NCBI RefSeq assembly: GCF_029227915.1 | Contig: NC_079885.1 | Coordinates: forward strand, 2,108,001 to 2,172,000 | DNA: 64,000 nt | Origin: Hydractinia symbiolongicarpus | Taxonomy: Eukaryota > Cnidaria > Hydrozoa > Anthoathecata > Hydractiniidae | Reading direction: 5' to 3' | Part shown: piece after piece, positions 37,901 through 49,866 of the stretch | Position numbering within the stretch: position 1 is the stretch's first letter | How the letters are laid out: the number at the start of each line of letters is the position of its first letter | Program-made: the position numbers and the translations under genes | Notes under the pieces: model-generated | Told to the model about the DNA's origin: nothing | The model's database searches: none | The model's input: the letters and a program-made list of their open reading frames with translations, nothing else

Positions 37901-40900
37901 ACTACAAGTCTCATGCGTTTTAGTGGTGAAAAAAAAATTTAAAAAATCGTTCGGGAAATGAGTTTACACCCTGGGTACTTTCTTTGTATACATTCGACTT
38001 TACGGGCCAAGCCCGGGATTTACGTGAAATCGCGGGTTTTCGTTTGCCGGCGATTAAACCTCTTTCATTAAGCGTCTCATCAAAAATGAAAACATTTTTA
38101 AAAACTACAAGTCTCATGCGTTTTAGTGGTGAAAAAATAATTTAAAAAATCGTTCGGGAAATGAGTTTACTCCCTGGGTAATTTCTTTGTATACTTTTGA
38201 CTATACGGGCCCAGTCCGGGATTTAGGGGAAATCGCGGGTTTTCGTGTGCCGGCGATTAAACTCCTTTTATTCAGCGTCTTATCAAAAATGAAAACATTT
38301 TTGAAAACTACAAGTCTTATGCGTTTTAGTGGTGAAAAGACAATTTAAAAAATCGTTTTGGAAATGAGTTTACTCACAGGGTACTTTCTTTGTATACATT
38401 CGACTAAACGGGCCAAGCCCGGGATTTACGGGAAATCGCGGGTTTTCGTTTGCCGGCGATTAAACCACTTTCACTAAGCGTCTCATCAAAAATGAAAACA
38501 TTTCTGAAAACTACAAGTCTCATGCGTTTTAGTGGTGAAAAGATAATTTAAAAAATCGTTTTGGAAATGAGTTTACTCACAGGGTACTTTCTTTGTATAC
38601 ATTCGACTAAACGGGCCAAGCCCATGATTTACGGGAAATCGCGGGTTTTAGTTTGCCGGCGATTAAACCACTTTCACTGAGCGTCTCATCAAAAATGAAA
38701 ACATTTCTGAAAACTACAAGTCTCATGCGTTTTAGTGGTGAAAAAAAAATATAAAATATCGTTCGGGAAATGAGTTACAACCTGGGTACTTTCTTTGTAT
38801 ACATTCGACTATAGGGGCCAAGCCCGGGATTTACGTGAAATCGCGGGTTTCCGTTTGCCGGCGATTAAACCTCTTTCATTAAGCGTCTCATCAAAAATGA
38901 AAACATTTTTGAAAACTAGAAGTCTCATGCGTTTTAGTGGTGAAAAAATAATTTAAAAGATCGTTCGGAAAATGAGTTTACTCCCTGGGTACTTTCTTTG
39001 TATACTTTTGACTATACGGGCCCAGTCCGGGATTTACGGGAAATGGCGGGTTTTCGTTTGCCGGCGATTAAACCACTTTCACTAAGCGTCTCATCAAAAA
39101 TGAAAACATTTCTGAAAACTACAAGTCTCATGCGTTTTAGTGGTGAAAAAATAATTTAGAAAATCGTTCGGGAAATGAGTTTACTCCCTGGGTACTTTCG
39201 TTGTATACTTTTGACTATACGGGCCGAGTCCAGGATTTACGGGAAATCGCGGGTTTTCGTTTGCCGGCGATTAAACTTCTTTCATTAAGAGTCTCATCAA
39301 AAATGAAAACATTTTTGAAAACTACAAGTCTCATGCGTTTTAGTGGTGAAAAGATAATTTAAAAAATCGTTTTGGAAATGAGTTTACTCACAGGGTACTT
39401 TCTTTGTATACATTCGACTATACGGGCCCAGCCAGGATTTACGGGAAATCGCGGGTTTTCGTGTGCCGGCTATTAAACTTCTTTTATTCAGCGTCCCATC
39501 AAAAATGAAAACATTTTTGAAAACTACAAGTCTCATGCGTTTTAGTGGTGAAAAGAAAATTTAAAAAATCGTTTTAGAAATGAGTTTACTCACAGGGTAC
39601 TTTCTTTGTATACATTCGACTATACGGGCCAAGCCCGGGATTTACAGGAAATCGCGGGTTTTTGTTTGCCGGCTATTAAACCACATTCATTAGGCGTCTC
39701 ATTAAAAATGAAAACATTTCTGAAAACTACAAGTCTCATGGGCTTTAGTGGTGAAATAATAATTTAAAAAATCGTTCGGGAAATGAGTTTACTCCCTGGG
39801 TACTTCCTTTGTATACTTTTGACTATACGGGCCGAGTCCAGGATTTACGGGAAATCGCGGGTTTTCGTTTGCCGGCGACTAAACTTCTTTCATTAAGAGT
39901 CTCATCAAAAATGAAAACATTTTTGAAAACTACAAGTCTCATGCGTTTTAGTGGTGAAAAGATAATTTAAAAAATCGTTTTGGAAATGAGTTTACTCACA
40001 GGGTACTTTCTTTGTATACATTCGACTATACGGGCCAAGCCCGGGATTTACAGGAAATCGCGGGTTTTCGTTTGCCGGCTATTAAACCACATTCATTAAG
40101 CGTCTCATTAGAAATGAAAACATTTCTGAAAATTACAAGTCTCATGGGCTTTAGTGGTGAAATAATAATTTAAAAAATTGTTCGGCAAATGAGTTTACTC
40201 CCTGGGTACTTTCTTTGTATACTTTTGACTATACAGGCCGAGTCCGGGTTTACGGGAAATCGCAGGTTTTCGTTTGCCGGCGATTAAACTCCTTTTATTC
40301 AGCGTCTCATCAAAAATGAAAACATTTTTGAAAACTGCAAGTCTCATGCGTTTTAGTGGTGAAAAGATAATTTAAAAAATCGTTTTGGAAATGAGTTTAC
40401 TCACAGGGTACTTTCTTTGTATACATTCGACTAAACGGGCCACGCCCGGGATTTACGGGAAATCGCGGGTTTTCGTTTGCCGGCGATTAAACCACTTTCA
40501 CTAAGCGTCTCATCAAAAATTAAAACATTTCTGAAAACTACAAGTCTCATGCGTTTTAGTGGTGAAAAAATAATTTAAAAAATCGTTCGGGAAATGAGTT
40601 TACTCGCTGGGTACTTTCTTTGTATACTTTTGACTATACGGGCCCAGCCAGGATTTACGGGAAATCGCGGGTTTTCGTGTGCCGGCGATTAAACTTCTTT
40701 TTTTTAGCGTCCCATCAAAAATGAAAACATTTTTGAAAACTACAAGTCTCATGCGTTTTAGTGGTGAAAAGAAAATTTAAAAAATCGTTTTAGAAATGAG
40801 TTTACCCACAGGGTACTTTCTTTGTATACATTCGATTATACGGGCCAAGCCCGGGATTTACGGGAAATCGCGGGTTTTCGTTTGCCGGCGATTAAACCAC

Positions 40901-41781
40901 TTTCACTAAGCGTCTCATCAAAAATGAAAACATTTCTAAAAACTACAAGTCTCATGCGTTTTAGTGGTGAAAAATAATTTAAAAAATCTTTCGGAAAGTG
41001 AGTTTACTCCCTGGGTACTTTCGTTGTATACTTTTGACTATACGGGCCGAATCTGTGATTTACGGGAAATCGCGGGTTTTCGTTTGCCGGCGATTAAACT
41101 CCTTTTATTCAGCGTCTCATCAAAAATGAAAACATTTTTGAAAACTACAAGTCTCATGCGTTTTAGTGGTGAAAAGAAAATTTAAAAAATCGTTTTAGAA
41201 ATGAGTTTACTCACAGGGTACTTTCTTTGTATACATTCGATTATACGGGCCAAGCCCGGGATTTACGGGAAATCGCGGGTTTTCGTTTGCCGGCGATTAA
41301 ACCACTTTCACTAAGCGTCTCATCAAAAATGAAAACATTTCTAAAAACTACAAGTCTCATGCGTTTTAGTGGTGAAAAAATAATTTAAAAAATCTTTCGG
41401 GAAATGAGTTTACTCCCTGGGTACTTTCGTTGTATACTTTTGACTATACGGGCCGAATCCGTGATTTACGGGAAATCGCGGGTTTTCGTTTGCCGGCGAT
41501 TAAACTCCTTTTATTCAGCGTCTCATCAAAAATGAAAACATTTTTGAAAACTACAAGTCTTATGCGTTTTAGTGGTGAAAAGATAATTTAAAAAATCGTT
41601 TTGGAAATGAGTTTACTCACAGGGTACTTTCTTTGTATACATTCGACTATACGGGCCAAGCCCGGGAATTACAGGAAATCGCGGGTTTTCGTTTGCCGGC
41701 TATTAAACCACATTCATTAGGCGTCTCATTAAAAATGAAAACATTTCTGAAAACTACAAGTCTCATGGGCTTTAGTGGTGA
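34195..41781 (+). repeat. Large segmental duplication, copy 1 (about 7.6 kb)
   Basis: Corresponds to 42,484-49,866, at +8,288 bp near the start and +8,085 bp after about 36.5 kb. Shared rare features include TTTATCGGAAATC (near 35,385 and 43,673), GGTAATTTC, TTAGTTAGCCGG, AAATGAGTTACACCC, ACTATAGGGGCC, GCAGAGTCCGGG and CTTTTTTTTAGCG. Copy 1 contains two units at about 35.9-36.3 kb that copy 2 lacks. Those two are paralogous to units near 37.95-38.35 kb (+2,027 bp). Confidence 0.9.
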
Positions 41782-42000
41782 AATAATAATTTAAAAAATC
41801 GTTCGGGAAATGAGTTTACTCCCTGGGTACTTCCTTTGTATACTTTTGACTATACGGGCCGAGTCCGGGTTTGCGGGAAATCGCAGGTTTTCGTTTGCCG
41901 GCGATTAAACTCCTTTTATTCAGCGTCTCATCAAAAATGAAAACATTTCTGAAAACTACAAGTCTCATGCGTTTTAGTGGTGAAAAGATAATTTAAAAAA
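39780..42000 (+). repeat. Regular A/B dimer (406-bp) stretch
   Basis: Eleven successive units alternate strictly between A-type (TTTTGAC, at about 39.8, 40.2, 40.6, 41.0, 41.4 and 41.85 kb) and B-type (ATTCGAC or ATTCGAT, at about 40.0, 40.4, 40.8, 41.2 and 41.6 kb). Elsewhere in domain III the order is irregular. The pattern is repeated in copy 2 of the large duplication. Confidence 0.75.
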
Positions 42001-42483
42001 TCGTTTTGGAAATGAGTTTACTCACAGGGTACTTTCTTTGTATACATTTGACGATACGGGCCAAGCCCGGGATTTACGGGAAATCGCGGGTTTTCGTTTG
42101 CCGGCGATTAAACTTCTTTCATTAAGCGTCTCATCAAAAATGAAAACATTTTTGAAAACTACAAGTCTCATGCGTTTTAGTGGTGAAAAGAAAATTTAAA
42201 AAAATCGTTTTAGAAATGAGTTTACTCACAGGGTACTTTCTTTGTATACATTCGATTATACGGGCCAAGCCCGGGATTTACGGGAAATCGCGGGTTTTCG
42301 TTTGCCGGCGATTAAACCACTTTCACTAAGCGTCTCATCAAAAATGAAAACATTTCTAAAAACTACAAGTCTCATGCGTTTTAGTGGTGGAAAATAATTT
42401 AAAAAACTGGGTACTTTCGTTGTATACTTTTGACTATACGGGCCGAATCCGTGATTTACGGGAAATCGCGGGTTTTCGTTTGC
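41782..42483 (+). repeat. Units between the two large copies
   Basis: About 0.7 kb of satellite with no partner at the end of copy 2. It holds a GTTTGCGGGAAATCG unit and a CATTTGACGATACGG unit. It also holds a second example of the 24-bp deletion, with A's joined to CTGGGTACTTTCG at 42,406/42,407. Confidence 0.8.
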
Positions 42484-45400
42484 CGGCGATTAAACCTCTT
42501 TCATTAAGCGTCTCATTAAAAATTAAAACATTTTTGGAAACTACAAGTCTCATGCGTTTTAGTGGTGAAAAAATAATTTAAAAAATCGTTCGGGAAATGA
42601 GTTTACTCCCTGGGTACTTTCTTTGTATACTTTTGACTATACGGGCCGAGTCCGGGATTTACGAAAAATCGCGTGTTTTCGTTTGCCGGCGATTAAACTC
42701 CTTTTATTCAGCGTCACATCAAAAATGAAAACATTTTTGAAAACTACAAGTCTCATGCGTTTTAGTGGTGAAAAGATAATTTAAAAAATCGTTCTGGAAA
42801 TGAGTTTACTCACAGGGTACTTTCTTTGTAAACATTCGACTATACGGGACAAGCCCGGGATTTAGGGAAATGGTGGTATTTCGTTTGCCGGCGATTAAAC
42901 CTCTTTCATCAAGCGTCTCATTAAAAATGAAAACATTTTTGAAAGCTAAAAGTCTCATTCGTTCTAGTGGTGCAGAAATAATTTGAAAAATCGTTCGGGA
43001 AATCAGTTTACTCACAGGGTACTTTCTTTGTATACATTCGACTATACGGGCCAAGCCCGGGATTTACAGGAAATCGCGGGTTTTCGTTTGCCGGCTATTA
43101 AACCACATTCATTAGGCGTCTCATTAAAAATGAAAACATTTCTGAAAACTACAAGTCTCATGCGTTTTAGTGGTGAAATAATAATTTAAAAAATCGTTCG
43201 GAAAATGAGTTTACTCCCTGGGTACTTTCTTTGTATACTTTTGACTATACGGGCCCAGTCCGGGATTTACGGGAAATGGCGGGTTTTCGTGTGCCGGCGA
43301 TTAAACTTCTTTTATTCAGCGTCCCATCAAAAATGAAAACATTTTTGAAAACTACAAGTCTCATGCGTTTAAGTGGTGAAAAGGTAATTTAAAAAATCGT
43401 TTTGGAAATGAATTTACTCACAGGGTACTTTCTTTGTATACATTCGATTATACGGGCCAAGCCCGGGATTTACGGGATATCGCGGGTTTTCGTTTGCCGG
43501 CGATTAAACCAATTTTCACTAAGCGTCTCATCAAAAATGAAAACATTTCTGAAAACTACAAGCCTCATGCGTTTTACTGGTGAAAAAATAATTTAAAAAA
43601 TCGTTCGGGAAATGAGTTTACTCCCTGGGTACTTTCGTTGTATACTTTTGACTATACGGCCGAGTCCGGGATTTATCGGAAATCGCGGGTTTTCGTTTGC
43701 CGGCGATTAAACTTCTTTCATTAAGAGTCTCATCAAAAATGAAAACATTTTTGAAAACTACAAGTCTCATGCGTTTTAGTGGTGAAAAGATAATTTAAAA
43801 AATCGTTTTGGAAATGAGTTTACTCACAGGGTACTTTCTTTGTATACATTCGACTAAACGGGCCACGCCCGGGATTTACGGGAAATCGCGGGTTTTCGTT
43901 TGCCGGCGATTTAACCACTTTCACTAAGCGTCTCATCAAAAATTAAAACATTTCTGAAAACTACAATTCCCATGCGTTTTAGTGGTGAAAAAATAATTTA
44001 AAAATCGTTCAGGAAATGAGTTTACTCCCTGGGTACTTTCTTTGTATACTTTTGACTATACGGGCCGAGTCCGGGATTTACGGAAAATCGCGGGTTTTCG
44101 TTTGCCGGCGATTAAACTTCTTTCATTAAGCGTCTCATCAAAAATGAAAACATTTTTGAAAACTACAAGTCTCATGCGTTTTAGTGGTGAAAAGATAATT
44201 TAAAAAATCGTTTTGGAAATGAGTTTACTCACAGGGTACTTTCTTTGTATACATTCGACTAAACGGGCCAAGCCCGGGATTTACGGGAAATCGCGGGTTT
44301 TCGTTTGCCGGCGATTAAACCACTTTCACTAAGCGTCTCATCAAAAATGAAAACATTTCTGAAAACTACAAGTCTCATGCGTTTTAGTGGTGAAAAGATA
44401 ATTTAAAAAATCGTTTTGGAAATGAGTTTACTCACAGGGTAATTTCTTTGTATACATTCGACTAAACGGGCCAAGCCCGGGATTTACGGGAAATCACGGG
44501 TTTTAGTTAGCCGGCGATTAAACCACTTTCACTGAGCGTCTCATCAAAAATGAAAACATTTCTGAAAACTACAAGTCTCATGCGTTTTAGTGGTGAAAAG
44601 ATAATTTAAAAAATCGTTTTGGAAATGAGTTTACTCACAGGGTAATTTCTTTGTATACATTCGACTAAACGGGCCAAGCCCGGGATTTACGGGAAATCAC
44701 GGGTTTTAGTTAGCCGGCGATTAAACCACTTTCACTGAGCGTCTCATCAAAAATGAAAACATTTCTGAAAACTACAAGTCTCTTGCGTTTTAGTGGTGAA
44801 AATATAATTTAAAAAATCGTTCGGGAAATGAGTTTACTCCCTGGGTACTTTCTTTGTATGCTTTTGACTATACGGGCCGAGTCCGGGATTTACGGGAAAT
44901 CGCGCGTTTTCGTTTGCCGGCGATTAAACTCCTTTTATTCAGCGTCTCATTAAAAATGAAAACATTTTTGAAAACTACAAGTCTCATGCGTTTTAGTGGT
45001 GAAAAAAAAAATTAAAATATCGTTCGGGAAATGAGTTACACCCTGGGTACTTTCTTTGCATACATTCGACTATAGGGGCCAAGCCCGGGATTTACGTGAA
45101 ATCGCGGGTTTCCGTTTGCCGGCGATTAAACTTCTTTTATTCAGCGTCTCATCAAAAATGAAAACATTTTTGAAAACTACAAGTCTCATGCGTTTTAGTG
45201 GTGAAAAGATAATTTAAAAAATCGTTTTGGAAATGAGTTTACTCACAGGGTACTTTCTTTGTATACATTCGATTATACAAGCCAAGCCCGGGATTTACGG
45301 GAAATCGCGGGTTTTCGTTTGCCGGCGATTAAACTCCTTTTATTCAGCGTCTCATCAAAAATGAAAACATTTTTGAAAACTACAAGTCTCATGCGTTTTA

Positions 45401-48400
45401 GTGGTGAAAAGATAATTTAAAAAATCGTTCTGGAAATGAGTTTACTCACAGGGTACTTTCTTTGTAAACATTCGACTATACGAGACAAGCCCGGGATTTA
45501 GGGAAATCGTGGTATTTCGTTTGCCGGCGATTAAACCTCTTTCATTAAGCGTCTCATTAAAAATGAAAACATTTTTGGAAACTACAAGTCTCATGCGTTT
45601 TAGTGGTGAAAAAATAATTTAAAAAATCGTTCGGGAAATGAGTTTACTCCCTGGGTACTTTCTTTGTATACTTTTGGCTATACGGGCAGAGTCCGGGATT
45701 TACGGAAAATCGCGGGTTTTCGTTTGCCGGCGATTAAACTCCTTTTATTCAGCGTCACATCAAAAATGAAAACATTTTTAAAAACTACAAGTCTCATGCG
45801 TTTTAGTGGTGAAAAGATAATTTAAAAAATCGTTCTGGAAATGAGTTTACTCACAGGGTACTTTCTTTGTAAACATTCGACTATACGGGACAAGCCGGGG
45901 ATTTAGGGAAATCGTGGTATTTCGTTTGCCGGCCATTAAACTTCTTTCATTAGGCGTCTCATCAAAAATGAAAACATTTGTGAAAACTACAAGTCTCATG
46001 CGTTTTAGTGGTGAAAAAAAAATTTAAAAAATCGTTCGGGAAATGTGTTTACACCCTGGGTACTTTCTTTGTATACATTCGACTTTACGGGCCAAGCCCG
46101 GGATTTACGTGAAATCGCGGGTTTTCGTTTGCCGGCGATTAAACCTCTTTCATTAAGCGTCTCATCAAAAATGAAAACATTTTTAAAAACTACAAGACTC
46201 ATGCGTTTTAGTGGTGAAAAAATAATTTAAAAAATCGTTCGGGAAATGAGTTTACTCCCTGGGTAATTTCTTTGTATACTTTTGACTATACGGGCCCAGT
46301 CCGGGATTTAGGGGAAATCGCGGGTTTTCGTGTGCCGGCGATTAAACTCCTTTTATTCAGCGTCTTATCAAAAATGAAAACATTTTTGAAAACTACAAGT
46401 CTTATGCGTTTTAGTGGTGAAAAGACAATTTAAAAAATCGTTTTGGAAATGAGTTTACTCACAGGGTACTTTCTTTGTATACATTCGACTAAACGGGCCA
46501 AGCCCGGGATTTACGGGAAATCGCGGGTTTTCGTTTGCCGGCGATTAAACCACTTTCACTAAGCGTCTCATCAAAAATGAAAACATTTCTGAAAACTACA
46601 AGTCTCATGCGTTTTAGTGGTGAAAAGATAATTTAAAAAATCGTTTTGGAAATGAGTTTACTCACAGGGTACTTTCTTTGTATACATTCGACTAAACGGG
46701 CCAAGCCCATGATTTACGGGAAATCGCGGGTTTTAGTTTGCCGGCGATTAAACCACTTTCACTGAGCGTCTCATCAAAAATGAAAACATTTCTGAAAACT
46801 ACAAGTCTCATGCGTTTTAGTGGTGAAAAAAAAATATAAAATATCGTTCGGGAAATGAGTTACAACCTGGGTACTTTCTTTGTATACATTCGACTATAGG
46901 GGCCAAGCCCGGGATTTACGTGAAATCGCGGGTTTCCGTTTGCCGGCGATTAAACCTCTTTCATTAAGCGTCTCATCAAAAATGAAAACATTTTTGAAAA
47001 CTAGAAGTCTCATGCGTTTTAGTGGTGAAAAAATAATTTAAAAGATCGTTCGGAAAATGAGTTTACTCCCTGGGTACTTTCTTTGTATACTTTTGACTAT
47101 ACGGGCCCAGTCCGGGATTTACGGGAAATGGCGGGTTTTCGTTTGCCGGCGATTAAACCACTTTCACTAAGCGTCTCATCAAAAATGAAAACATTTCTGA
47201 AAACTACAAGTCTCATGCGTTTTAGTGGTGAAAAAATAATTTAGAAAATCGTTCGGGAAATGAGTTTACTCCCTGGGTACTTTCGTTGTATACTTTTGAC
47301 TATACGGGCCGAGTCCAGGATTTACGGGAAATCGCGGGTTTTCGTTTGCCGGCGATTAAACTTCTTTCATTAAGAGTCTCATCAAAAATGAAAACATTTT
47401 TGAAAACTACAAGTCTCATGCGTTTTAGTGGTGAAAAGATAATTTAAAAAATCGTTTTGGAAATGAGTTTACTCACAGGGTACTTTCTTTGTATACATTC
47501 GACTATACGGGCCCAGCCAGGATTTACGGGAAATCGCGGGTTTTCGTGTGCCGGCTATTAAACTTCTTTTATTCAGCGTCCCATCAAAAATGAAAACATT
47601 TTTGAAAACTACAAGTCTCATGCGTTTTAGTGGTGAAAAGAAAATTTAAAAAATCGTTTTAGAAATGAGTTTACTCACAGGGTACTTTCTTTGTATACAT
47701 TCGACTATACGGGCCAAGCCCGGGATTTACAGGAAATCGCGGGTTTTTGTTTGCCGGCTATTAAACCACATTCATTAGGCGTCTCATTAAAAATGAAAAC
47801 ATTTCTGAAAACTACAAGTCTCATGGGCTTTAGTGGTGAAATAATAATTTAAAAAATCGTTCGGGAAATGAGTTTACTCCCTGGGTACTTCCTTTGTATA
47901 CTTTTGACTATACGGGCCGAGTCCAGGATTTACGGGAAATCGCGGGTTTTCGTTTGCCGGCGACTAAACTTCTTTCATTAAGAGTCTCATCAAAAATGAA
48001 AAAATTTTTGAAAACTACAAGTCTCATGCGTTTTAGTGGTGAAAAGATAATTTAAAAAATCGTTTTGGAAATGAGTTTACTCACAGGGTACTTTCTTTGT
48101 ATACATTCGACTATACGGGCCAAGCCCGGGATTTACAGGAAATCGCGGGTTTTCGTTTGCCGGCTATTAAACCACATTCATTAAGCGTCTCATTAGAAAT
48201 GAAAACATTTCTGAAAACTACAAGTCTCATGGGCTTTAGTGGTGAAATAATAATTTAAAAAATTGTTCGGCAAATGAGTTTACTTCCTGGGTACTTTCTT
48301 TGTATACTTTTGACTATACAGGCCGAGTCCGGGTTTACGGGAAATCGCAGGTTTTCGTTTGCCGGCGATTAAACTCCTTTTATTCAGCGTCTCATCAAAA

Positions 48401-49866
48401 ATGAAAACATTTTTGAAAACTGCAAGTCTCATGCGTTTTAGTGGTGAAAAGATAATTTAAAAAATCGTTTTGGAAATGAGTTTACTCACAGGGTACTTTC
48501 TTTGTATACATTCGACTAAACGGGCCACGCCCGGGATTTACGGGAAATCGCGGGTTTTCGTTTGCCGGCGATTAAACCACTTTCACTAAGCGTCTCATCA
48601 AAAATTAAAACATTTCTGAAAACTACAAGTCTCATGCGTTTTAGTGGTGAAAAAATAATTTAAAAAATCGTTCGGGAAATGAGTTTACTCGCTGGGTACT
48701 TTCTTTGTATACTTTTGACTATACGGGCCCAGCCAGGATTTACGGGAAATCGCGGGTTTTCGTGTGCCGGCGATTAAACTTCTTTTTTTTAGCGTCCCAT
48801 CAAAAATGAAAACATTTTTGAAAACTACAAGTCTCATGCGTTTTAGTGGTGAAAAGAAAATTTAAAAAATCGTTTTAGAAATGAGTTTACCCACAGGGTA
48901 CTTTCTTTGTATACATTCGATTATACGGGCCAAGCCCGGGATTTACGGGAAATCGCGGGTTTTCGTTTGCCGGCGATTAAACCACTTTCACTAAGCGTCT
49001 CATCAAAAATGAAAACATTTCTAAAAACTACAAGTCTCATGCGTTTTAGTGGTGAAAAATAATTTAAAAAATCTTTCGGAAAATGAGTTTACTCCCTGGG
49101 TACTTTCGTTGTATACTTTTGACTATACGGGCCGAATCCGTGATTTACGGGAAATCGCGGGTTTTCGTTTGCCGGCGATTAAACTCCTTTTATTCAGCGT
49201 CTCATCAAAAATGAAAACATTTTTGAAAACTACAAGTCTCATGCGTTTTAGTGGTGAAAAGAAAATTTAAAAAATCGTTTTAGAAATGAGTTTACTCACA
49301 GGGTACTTTCTTTGTATACATTCGATTATACGGGCCAAGCCCGGGATTTACGGGAAATCGCGGGTTTTCGTTTGCCGGCGATTAAACCACTTTCACTAAG
49401 CGTCTCATCAAAAATGAAAACATTTCTAAAAACTACAAGTCTCATGCGTTTTAGTGGTGAAAAAATAATTTAAAAAATCTTTCGGGAAATGAGTTTACTC
49501 CCTGGGTACTTTCGTTGTATACTTTTGACTATACGGGCCGAATCCGTGATTTACGGGAAATCGCGGGTTTTCGTTTGCCGGCGATTAAACTCCTTTTATT
49601 CAGCGTCTCATCAAAAATGAAAACATTTTTGAAAACTACAAGTCTTATGCGTTTTAGTGGTGAAAAGATAATTTAAAAAATCGTTTTGGAAATGAGTTTA
49701 CTCACAGGGTACTTTCTTTGTATACATTCGACTATACGGGCCAAGCCCGGGAATTACAGGAAATCGCGGGTTTTCGTTTGCCGGCTATTAAACCACATTT
49801 ATTAGGCGTCTCATTAAAAATGAAAACATTTCTGAAAACTACAAGTCTCATGGGCTTTAGTGGTGA
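42484..49866 (+). repeat. Large segmental duplication, copy 2 (about 7.4 kb)
   Basis: Second copy of 34,195-41,781. The left boundary lies at GCCGGCGATTAAAC, where the upstream CCGAATCCGTG unit is replaced by the CCTCTTTCATTAAG series. Two copy-1 units are missing near 44.2 kb. The GGTAATTTC/TTAGTTAGCCGG unit is present twice (near 44,440 and 44,643), a net loss of one unit. It ends near 49,866, where GAAAAGATAATTT replaces GAAATAATAATTT. Confidence 0.9.
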
